Below are positions 14,753-20,816 of a stretch of DNA of 31,624 bases, one piece after another. Below the pieces are notes generated by a model. It did no database searches. It had not been told where the DNA came from and worked only from the letters and a program-made list of their open reading frames with translations. The stretch comes from a virus, in IMG/VR virus record IMGVR_UViG_3300043411_001726, positions 1 to 31,624 of that record, one strand, 5' to 3'. The position numbers were made by a program, and so were the translations under genes. Each line of letters begins with the position of its first letter. Positions within the stretch are counted from its first letter, which is position 1.

Positions 14753-14922
14753 TTTGTAGCGTTCCACGCTGCGGCGCATTCGGCCGGCTTGGCCTTCTGA
14801 GTACAATCCCGCATGAAAGCCGCTCTATCATCGGAGCAACCATACAGCACCGCTACAAGAAGCGCGAGCAGAATAAGACACCCGCACCCACCACCGCTAT
14901 CAACACTAACCCTGCGCGTCAT
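14749..14922 (-). CDS. Small predicted lipoprotein (57 aa)
   Basis: Starts MTRRVSVDSGGGCGCLILLA and continues LLVAVLYGCSDD, a short positively charged N-terminus, a hydrophobic helix and a lipobox-like L-Y-G-C, so cysteine 29 could be lipid-modified after signal peptidase II cleavage. The mature part is about 29 residues with two more cysteines (DCTQKAKPAECAAAW). The start overlaps the sbcD stop (ATGA). Similar tiny lipoproteins occur in phages as outer spanins or exclusion proteins, but no partner is seen here. Its position inside a recombination operon is odd. Confidence 0.72.
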   Translation of the reverse strand: MTRRVSVDSGGGCGCLILLALLVAVLYGCSDDRAAFMRDCTQKAKPAECAAAWNATK

Positions 14923-15944
14923 AAGACCTTCTCCAGAAGCTTTGTGCCTATGACCCGCAAACCCTTCTCGACCGCGTTCTCCTGGCAATACTCATCGAGT
15001 ACGGCTTTAGGATCGGTCAGGGTCTTGCTGGCGACGCCGACATCGCGGGAGGTCACGCGCTGCTGTTCCGGCTTGATCTTTGGCTCAAGGCCGCAGACGA
15101 CCCAGTCCCGCTTGGCGGCGTAAGCCATGATATCCCGGCGAAGCTCGGGCCATGCCGGGAACTGGGAGCGGCGCAGCGCCACACGAATCTTGACCTGATC
15201 GCCGCTTGTGGCATCCTTGGCCAGCGCCTTGAGATCATCGAGGCTGCTAATATCGAAGGTATGGCGGAACAGCGTATCGAGCGTCAACTCGCTGGGCCTT
15301 AGGTCGTTGTCGAGCAGGATCACACGCGGGTCATAGCTATCGCCGAAGTGGACCCGGTAAGGCGACCCGACGTACTCGATCTGCTTGTTGACCTTTTGCG
15401 GGACGTGGATATCCCCTGACCAGACCTTGCCCTTGAAGCCGAGCTCCTGGAAGATGCCGGGCGGGGTGCCACGCAACTCCATCCCGTTCTCTGACTTCGC
15501 TCCGTCGAAGGTCTGGTGGCAGAAGACGATGTCATACTGATCTAACACCATCCCCCTCCAGTCTTCTTCCGGCGTCCGGGTGTGAGGAAGGAACAGCGCG
15601 CGATGGGCGCCGCCAATGCCCAGCACCGATCTTTCCACGACGAACTTGACGTTAGGCATGTTGCGCAGGAAGCGGAAGAAGGGCCACTCCTCGTCGATGT
15701 AGTCGTGGTTGGCCTTGAGGAGGATCAGCTTGGCGTGCTTGGCGATCTCGGCCATCCCGTCGACAAGCTTGTTGACCAGCGGGGCCGGGTGGCGGTCCTT
15801 GGCATCAGTCAGATCGCCCAGGATCGCCACGGCATCGACCTTGCGGCGCTGCGCTTCCTTAGCCAGCCATGGCAGGAGCTCCCAGCGATAGGCGGCCAGC
15901 GGGGCGTCGCTAAAGTGGACATCCGAAGTGAGGAGCAATGACAT
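14919..15944 (-). CDS. sbcD: SbcD/Mre11-like nuclease subunit
   Basis: A 341-residue calcineurin-like metallophosphoesterase, equivalent to phage gp47. Metal motifs are in the expected order: SDVHF (7-11), ILGDLTDAKD (about 41-50), LLKANHDY with the NHD, and SGDIHVPQ further on. It forms the nuclease of the SbcCD/Mre11-Rad50 complex with the SbcC-like protein. The C-terminal part (residues 230-341) would be the capping and coiled-coil-docking region. It begins five bases after the upstream nuclease gene. The split of sbcD and sbcC by two tiny genes is unusual, as they are commonly adjacent. Confidence 0.94.
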   Translation of the reverse strand: MSLLLTSDVHFSDAPLAAYRWELLPWLAKEAQRRKVDAVAILGDLTDAKDRHPAPLVNKLVDGMAEIAKHAKLILLKANHDYIDEEWPFFRFLRNMPNVKFVVERSVLGIGGAHRALFLPHTRTPEEDWRGMVLDQYDIVFCHQTFDGAKSENGMELRGTPPGIFQELGFKGKVWSGDIHVPQKVNKQIEYVGSPYRVHFGDSYDPRVILLDNDLRPSELTLDTLFRHTFDISSLDDLKALAKDATSGDQVKIRVALRRSQFPAWPELRRDIMAYAAKRDWVVCGLEPKIKPEQQRVTSRDVGVASKTLTDPKAVLDEYCQENAVEKGLRVIGTKLLEKVL

Positions 15945-15949
15945 AGCCT

Positions 15950-16471
15950 TTACATACCGCGGGGGTAGGGTTGGCTTACCATGTGCTCAAACAGCGCGAT
16001 GCTGATCGACCCGCCCTCGACCGGAAAGTGGACCATGGGCTTGGTAATGCCCAGTTCGGCCGCGTGGGCTGTCGGGAAGACGACGAGGACGGGGAAGTGA
16101 TTCTGCCGCGCGATCAACAGCGGGAGCTTGCGCTGCCGGCTGGCATCGAGTTTGGTCTGGCGCCAATACTTCATCAAGGCGCCTTGGCGGTTGAGCATGG
16201 CTTGCATCAAGTCAAGCGTCTTGACGTGCTTACACTCGACACTCCAGCGCTGGATAAGATCGTGCCCAAGCTCCCCGACGGCGGAGATATCCCCGCCTTG
16301 GGTCCGATTCCGCACACCGGCCTTGGCGCCGACGGTGGCCCGGCCGCCGCTCATCGCGCTCCTCCACAAGAGATCACTGTGCTTACCTTCCGAAACCCAC
16401 AGCGACAGGCGCTTGCAGACCTCACGCTCGAAACTAGCGCCCTTCGCCTTTCCCCCGCCCGCCTTCTTCAT
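15950..16471 (-). CDS. PD-(D/E)XK nuclease, Holliday-junction-resolvase-like
   Basis: A 173-residue basic protein: GKAKGASFEREVCKRLSLWV places a conserved glutamate at 15; QGGDISAVG supplies D61 and WSVECKHVK supplies E79 and K81. This E...D...E-x-K order is the PD-(D/E)XK fold of archaeal-type Hjr and VRR-like resolvases. Placed between RecA and SbcCD genes, resolution of branched recombination or packaging intermediates is the likely job. It could instead be another structure-specific endonuclease. ATGA overlap with the upstream zinc-ribbon gene. Confidence 0.8.
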   Translation of the reverse strand: MKKAGGGKAKGASFEREVCKRLSLWVSEGKHSDLLWRSAMSGGRATVGAKAGVRNRTQGGDISAVGELGHDLIQRWSVECKHVKTLDLMQAMLNRQGALMKYWRQTKLDASRQRKLPLLIARQNHFPVLVVFPTAHAAELGITKPMVHFPVEGGSISIALFEHMVSQPYPRGM

Positions 16472-16737
16472 TCGAGATCAAGCCCCTTTGAAATTGAATC
16501 TGCGCGGCTCACGATCTGCGCGGCGGATTCCCGCATATCCCGCACGACCTTACCGACCTTCTCGAGGTAGGCAATACTAGTCGGGTTCGCCGACAGAACT
16601 TCATGCGTCGTAAAACGGTTGTCACATGATGAATGGCAGTGGCGGCGGCGCCGAATTGCCGGGGTCGCCGTAGCCCGACTATCAAGAACCCGAGTGTTGG
16701 GAGCGCCGCAACGAGGGCAGGGGAGGCCGACGCTCAT
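16468..16737 (-). CDS. NrdR-like zinc-ribbon protein without ATP-cone (89 aa)
   Basis: The N-terminal half follows the NrdR zinc ribbon closely: CPRCGAPNTRVLDSR, then AIRRRRHCHSSCDNRFTTHE, with CxxC pairs of the expected type and the R-R-R-R-x-C and R-F-T-T-x-E landmarks. NrdR represses ribonucleotide reductase genes by binding DNA with this ribbon and sensing nucleotides with an ATP-cone. Here only a short helical tail (KVGKVVRDMRESAAQIVSRA) follows, too short for an ATP-cone. A DNA- or RNA-binding regulator lacking the nucleotide sensor is likely. The start is joined to the recA stop as TGATG. Confidence 0.78.
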   Translation of the reverse strand: MSVGLPCPRCGAPNTRVLDSRATATPAIRRRRHCHSSCDNRFTTHEVLSANPTSIAYLEKVGKVVRDMRESAAQIVSRADSISKGLDLE

Positions 16738-17774
16738 CAGCCGTACTTCTTCTTGTTCGGCAGCAAATCCTGGTCGATGGAACGCCAGACCTGCTCGACG
16801 ATGCCGGCGACGCGGTGGGTCTCTTCTAGATATTCCGGGTTCGGAAGGTCGTCGGCATCATCGAGAAAGTCATTGGCCTTCTTGGCCGTCAACAGCTTGA
16901 GCTTCTTTACGGACTCCAGCCACTCGACGCTGGCCGTCAGATCATCGATCCCATAACCAAAGCGCAGCACAAATTCGGCCTCGCGGAAGGGAAGCCCGAT
17001 CTTGTTCTTCTCGCACTTGGCCTTGACCCTGACACCGGTCGCGCGCTTGGTATCCCCGACGCTCTTTACAAGCGTCTTCAGGTGGGCCAGAAGCAGGACA
17101 TGGGACGCGTAGAAGTCCAAGGCCCTGCCGCCGGAGCGGCTGTATTTCTTGCCGTAGGTCCCGCCGATCCTGTCGCGGACCTGGGAAATGATCATCAGGT
17201 GCATCTTGGCTTCTTCGATCATCCGCACCTGTTTGCGGAATAGCTCCCCCAGCATGGTCGGCTTATCGGTCCGGTAGGTCTGCTCGCCGAAGGTGCGGTC
17301 AAGATCGATCTCGGTCGACAGAGCATCAAGGGAATCGACGATATACAAGCACGGCACCTTCTTGGCGACCGCCTTCTTAAGAGCGGCCGTCATATCGGCG
17401 AACAGCTGCTCGACGGTATCGAGCTTGTCGATCTTGTCGTTCAGGGGTTCGAACTCGACCCGGCTGATCGGCATGCCAAGCGCTGACGCGTAGCCCTGAT
17501 CAAAGGCGCTCTCGATCTCGCGGTAGAAGATCAAGCCCTTGGGGAACTGCTGCGCGAAGTTGGCGCAGGCTTCTATCGCGAGGAGCGTTTTGCCCGTCGA
17601 CTTGTCCCCGATCACATTGGAGATGCGCCCCAGCGGCCAACCGCCCCCGAGGGCCAGGTTAAGAATACGGCAACCGGACGAGATGAACTTGATGTCTTTC
17701 TGCCCGGCAAAGTAACTCTGCTCAGGGGCCGCAACCGCGGCGGCCCCCGACGTCGAGCGGATGCGCGCTACCAT
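16737..17774 (-). CDS. recA: RecA-like recombinase
   Basis: 345 residues. Walker A is GDKSTGKT (56-63), Walker B LYIVDSLDAL (about 143-152), and SQVRDRIGGTYGKKYSRSGG near 195-215 covers the L1/L2 DNA-binding region with its arginine and glycine residues. It is shorter at the C-terminus than host RecA and belongs with phage RecA/UvsX-type recombinases. Its operon partners are the gp32-like SSB, a UvsY-like protein, SbcCD and a resolvase-like nuclease, so it would drive strand invasion for repair and recombination-dependent replication. The opening M-V-A-R-I-R-S-T-S resembles the terminase and DpdA N-termini. The start lies nine bases after the SSB stop, with an AAGGGG ribosome-binding site. 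Confidence 0.93.
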   Translation of the reverse strand: MVARIRSTSGAAAVAAPEQSYFAGQKDIKFISSGCRILNLALGGGWPLGRISNVIGDKSTGKTLLAIEACANFAQQFPKGLIFYREIESAFDQGYASALGMPISRVEFEPLNDKIDKLDTVEQLFADMTAALKKAVAKKVPCLYIVDSLDALSTEIDLDRTFGEQTYRTDKPTMLGELFRKQVRMIEEAKMHLMIISQVRDRIGGTYGKKYSRSGGRALDFYASHVLLLAHLKTLVKSVGDTKRATGVRVKAKCEKNKIGLPFREAEFVLRFGYGIDDLTASVEWLESVKKLKLLTAKKANDFLDDADDLPNPEYLEETHRVAGIVEQVWRSIDQDLLPNKKKYG

Positions 17775-17783
17775 GGCGACCCC

Positions 17784-19118
17784 TTAACGGGCGCTGCGCT
17801 TGCGCAGGCGACCGATCTGTTCCTTGGCCTGTTCGACCTCGTCTTCGGCTGCGGCCGACCGGCGGCGTCCCTCGGGCTCTTCCTTGCCCTTGGCGGCGCC
17901 GCCCTTGTCAAAAGGGATTTCGTCGTCCAGATCGGCCTCCGCACTCCGGCTGGAACGGCGACGCGTGGCCGGCGGGTCCTCCTTGGCCGGCTCGTCCCGG
18001 CTGGAACGACGGCGGGAAGTGGTTTCCTCCTCTTCCGGCGCAGACCGCGCAGAACGGCGCGCTGGCGGGTCTTCCCCGGCGGGCTCCCGGCTACCCCGGC
18101 GACCGCCTTCCTCCTCCCCCTTACCTCTGTCATCGCGACCAGACCGGCTTTCAGGCTCGTCCGAACCCCGACTACGGCGGGCCGGGCGCTCTTCCTCCTC
18201 CGGTTCGGCGCTGCGGCCACGCCTGGAAGTGGTTTCCTCCTCGTCACGGGCGCTGCGCCGGCTGCCGCGCTCGTCGTCGCGGTCCCGGCCGCCGCGGCGG
18301 TCTTCGACCTCATCGCCGCCCCGGCCCCGGCCCCGGCCCGAATCGCGGTCGCGACCCGAATCCCGATCACGGCCGCCCCGGCTGCCGCCGCCGCGCTCAT
18401 CCGACTCCTCGCGCTTGCTGGCCTTGCCCGTCACGACCTTCTCGAGATACTCGTACGAGAAATAATGCAGCATATCGGGCAGCGGGTTTTCGACCATGAA
18501 CTCAAGCCAGTCGTCCTGCCGCTTGTTGTTCTCGCAGAGGTAGCTGGGATCGCGGTCGATGTCGACGCCCTTGTACTCCGTCCTCAGGCCGGAGCCTGAC
18601 TTCCGGAACGTGACATCGTAGCCGTCATCCGGATGGTCGATCAGGATCGCGGCGCCGGTCTTGCGGTCGATGGAGCGGTCGAGCAGCTCCGCGACGATAT
18701 CACGCTGGGGCATGGACCACGTCTGCGGTCCGGCCTTCTCCTCACTACGATCGATGATGTAAGCAAGCGTGCGCTTGCTGGCGCGGAGGGCCTTGGCTTC
18801 CTCTTCATCGTGCATGACCTCCTCGCGGGCGTCGCAGATGGCGCACTTGCCATCGCCGCCGGGGGTCTTGGCAGAGCAAAGGTAGGTCGACTTGTCGACG
18901 CCGATGTTCTGGTGGAGGTAGACGGTGATACCCCAGTTGTCGCCCCAGACGTCCTTGTCCCAGGTCGACGTCGCCGGCATGATCCGCACATTGTTCTCGC
19001 CATCACGCGGCTTGAACTTCTGGACGCCGGGCTTCAGCCAGTCATCATAGGACCCGGATGCCGCGCTGGCCTCGCGCTTGACGCTCTCTGCGGAGCGGCC
19101 CTCATATTTGAACGCCAT
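17784..19118 (-). CDS. gp32-like single-stranded DNA-binding protein with a very long charged tail
   Basis: The first about 230 residues fit a T4 gp32-type core: MAFKYEGRSAESVKREASA is the basic N-terminal cooperativity region, and VYLHQ (H69), C81, C92 and C95 in KCAICDAREE reproduce the gp32 zinc pattern H-x11-12-C-x9-10-C-x2-C. The aromatic strands (WGITVYLHQ, YDVTFRK) are as expected for an OB fold. Residues 235-444 are a low-complexity polyampholyte of R, S, D, E, G and P with repeated EEETTSRR units. Instead of the usual acidic tip the end is basic (QIGRLRKRSAR). It would coat single-stranded DNA in replication and load RecA with a mediator. It sits directly upstream of recA. Confidence 0.85.
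   Translation of the reverse strand: MAFKYEGRSAESVKREASAASGSYDDWLKPGVQKFKPRDGENNVRIMPATSTWDKDVWGDNWGITVYLHQNIGVDKSTYLCSAKTPGGDGKCAICDAREEVMHDEEEAKALRASKRTLAYIIDRSEEKAGPQTWSMPQRDIVAELLDRSIDRKTGAAILIDHPDDGYDVTFRKSGSGLRTEYKGVDIDRDPSYLCENNKRQDDWLEFMVENPLPDMLHYFSYEYLEKVVTGKASKREESDERGGGSRGGRDRDSGRDRDSGRGRGRGGDEVEDRRGGRDRDDERGSRRSARDEEETTSRRGRSAEPEEEERPARRSRGSDEPESRSGRDDRGKGEEEGGRRGSREPAGEDPPARRSARSAPEEEETTSRRRSSRDEPAKEDPPATRRRSSRSAEADLDDEIPFDKGGAAKGKEEPEGRRRSAAAEDEVEQAKEQIGRLRKRSAR
17790..18401 (-). repeat. Low-complexity repeat region in the SSB tail
   Basis: The DNA coding for the tail is made of GC-rich imperfect repeats. One exact block, GGAAGTGGTTTCCTCCTC on the plus strand, occurs twice (near 18018 and 18228) and encodes the two EEETTSRR segments about 70 residues apart. 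The composition keeps frames open on both strands, which explains several long spurious open frames here. Confidence 0.7.
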
Positions 19119-19134
19119 ATTCAGTCAGTCTCCT

Positions 19135-19272
19135 TCAGTTGATCTCACCGAGAATGCGCTTATGGTAGCGGAGCTTCTCGGCGAAGTAAGCTCCGATCAG
19201 TAGGCGGGCGAAGCAGTAGGCGACAACAAAGCCGCAGACCGCGGCCAGTGACCACCGGATGGCGTCAACCAT
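19135..19272 (-). CDS. Small membrane protein (45 aa)
   Basis: A short gene hidden between the UvsY-like and SSB genes. The ATG at 19270-19272 is joined to the upstream stop as TAATG and the TGA is at 19135-19137. The product opens MVDAIRWSLAAVCGFVVAYC and continues FARLLIGAYFAEKLRYHKRI. It has one long hydrophobic helix (about residues 8-32) followed by a basic tail, so an inner-membrane N-out/C-in topology is likely. It could anchor the replication proteins or be an unrelated accessory protein. No family is recognised. Confidence 0.68.
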   Translation of the reverse strand: MVDAIRWSLAAVCGFVVAYCFARLLIGAYFAEKLRYHKRILGEIN

Positions 19273-19835
19273 TACTCTGATCTCCTCGAACGGGTGCGGG
19301 GGGATTCGGCCTGCTTCTCCTGCTCCGCAAGCGCCCGGGTGCGGGCGGCGCGGTTCTCTTCCTCGCGGACTTCCCGGGTGACGCGGTGGGCCTTGTTGCC
19401 GACCGCATCGGAGAAGTAGCCGGACGAATAGAGCTGGGTCAGTTCGCGCAGGACGTTGATCCGCTGCGAATAGGCGTCCTTGAGAGCGCGCCAGCGACCC
19501 ATGATCTCGCGCTTGCGCGCAGCGAAGCCTATGGCGGCCCGCATGGTCGGGTCGGCGGCGACGGCTTGCTTGACGGTGTTCTCTGTGACCTTCTCGCCCG
19601 CCTTGGCCATGTCTTCCCGGTAGCTGGCATCCAACTCGGCGTAGGTCTTGTCCTGATCGAGCTTGGCCTGCTCGGCTTCCGCGCTGGCCATCTCATAGGC
19701 GCGGCTGACCCTGTAGAACAGGTCCGGCTGCTGTTCGAGATTGTCATCCAGCGCATACTTGTCGACGCCGACAAGCTTCTCGAACTCCTGAATCTCCTGG
19801 AGGGAGTTATCGCGCGATATCTGCCGGTCGGCCAT
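19272..19835 (-). CDS. UvsY-like recombination mediator (tentative)
   Basis: A 187-residue, almost entirely helical protein. Its layout follows T4 UvsY: an acidic start (QEIQEFEKLVGVDKYALDD), a helix with LFYRVSRAYEMASAEAEQAK, a spacer, TVKQAVAADPTMRAAIG, then RWRALKDAYSQRINVLRELT and LYSSGYFS. UvsY helps RecA/UvsX displace gp32 from single-stranded DNA, and here the gene is coupled to a gp32-like SSB and RecA. Residue identity to UvsY is low, so the call rests on length, helix order and context. A basic RS-rich end (PRTRSRRSE) echoes the SSB tail. Confidence 0.5.
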   Translation of the reverse strand: MADRQISRDNSLQEIQEFEKLVGVDKYALDDNLEQQPDLFYRVSRAYEMASAEAEQAKLDQDKTYAELDASYREDMAKAGEKVTENTVKQAVAADPTMRAAIGFAARKREIMGRWRALKDAYSQRINVLRELTQLYSSGYFSDAVGNKAHRVTREVREEENRAARTRALAEQEKQAESPRTRSRRSE

Positions 19836-19867
19836 TCAAAGGTCCTTTCCCATAAGCCCTCCATACC

Positions 19868-20806
19868 CTAATCCGAGAAGAGGAGGCGGCCGACCGCCAG
19901 AACAATCGGGGTCAGCTGTTCGCCGGGGCCGCAGGGGTCCTTGAAGGCGTCGAGGATGGCCATGCAGCGGTGGGCAGCCTCCTCCTTCTGGGAGCCGACG
20001 GCGACAGCCGTGATGTAAGCCCTGACCACCTGCCGCACGCTTTCTCCGTTGGCGCCAGCCGCCTTGAGGCCTTCAAGGAACACGCGGGCCTTGGCCCAAG
20101 TAGTGCCGGTCAGCAAAGCCTTAGCCAGCTCTATCGCTTCGACCGAATCAACGGCCGACGCCATCAGGTCACTGGCTTCGCCGCGGTCCTTGGCATTGGC
20201 ACATAGGGCCAGGTTGGACAAGGCCTGCCTTGGGGAGCCCCCGGCTTCGGCTGCGCACAGCGCAATGATCGCATCACCCGTCTTGCCGGGCAGGATGTTC
20301 TCCGCATCGGCGACCGTGCCCAGAAGGTCGATCAGATCATTCTTCGCGACCGGCTTCAACTGGTAGCGGGCGCAGCGCGTCATCACCGTCGCCGGGACGC
20401 GCGCGGCATTGGTCGTGCACAGGAACCAGTAGACATGGGCCGGTGGGTCTTCGAGAGCCTTGAGCAGCGAATCCCAAGCCTGTTTCGAGAGCGCGTGGGC
20501 TTCATCCAGGATCAGAGCCTTGACCTCGCCGCCAATAGGGCGGTACATCAGGCCCTTCGTGATCTCGCGCATATCGTCGATGCCGGTAAAGGTCGCGGCG
20601 TCGATCTCCTGAATATCCTTGGACTGACAGCCGATCATCGCGGCGCATATGCGGGCCAAGGTTGTCTTGCCGGTCCCGGTCGGGCCTTCGAAGAGGTAGA
20701 CCTTGGCGGCCTTCTTCTCGATGGAGGACTTGAGGGACGAGACGATGGCGTCCTGCCCGATGACCTTATCGAAGCTGGAAGGTCGATATTTCGTTACGTA
20801 TGACAT
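19868..20806 (-). CDS. Clamp loader ATPase subunit (DnaX/RFC-like)
   Basis: 312 residues in the AAA+ clamp-loader family. The N-terminus MSYVTKYRPSSFDKVIGQD is the typical K-Y-R-P start; Walker A is GPTGTGKTT (about 41-49); Walker B is ILDEAHALS; sensor 1 is LCTTNAARVP; and the arginine finger motif is TRCARYQ in place of SRC. It would open and load the sliding clamp encoded two genes upstream at primed sites for the phage polymerase. It resembles T4 gp44 and bacterial gamma/tau. The gene follows the polymerase by ten bases behind an AGGGGA ribosome-binding site. A separate small clamp-loader subunit (gp62-like) is not apparent. Confidence 0.92.
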   Translation of the reverse strand: MSYVTKYRPSSFDKVIGQDAIVSSLKSSIEKKAAKVYLFEGPTGTGKTTLARICAAMIGCQSKDIQEIDAATFTGIDDMREITKGLMYRPIGGEVKALILDEAHALSKQAWDSLLKALEDPPAHVYWFLCTTNAARVPATVMTRCARYQLKPVAKNDLIDLLGTVADAENILPGKTGDAIIALCAAEAGGSPRQALSNLALCANAKDRGEASDLMASAVDSVEAIELAKALLTGTTWAKARVFLEGLKAAGANGESVRQVVRAYITAVAVGSQKEEAAHRCMAILDAFKDPCGPGEQLTPIVLAVGRLLFSD

Positions 20807-20816
20807 TCAAATTCCC

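Noticed and set aside
14574-14843. A 90-codon N-terminal extension of sbcC
   Set aside because: It lacks SbcC similarity and overlaps two coupled small genes; the ATG at 14573 gives the canonical R-x-L-x-L-E-N-F-R-S-F start and an ATGA overlap.
17768-18465. Long arginine/alanine-rich frames on both strands in the SSB tail region
   Set aside because: Caused by the low-complexity repeats of the tail; no independent start signal or coherent protein.
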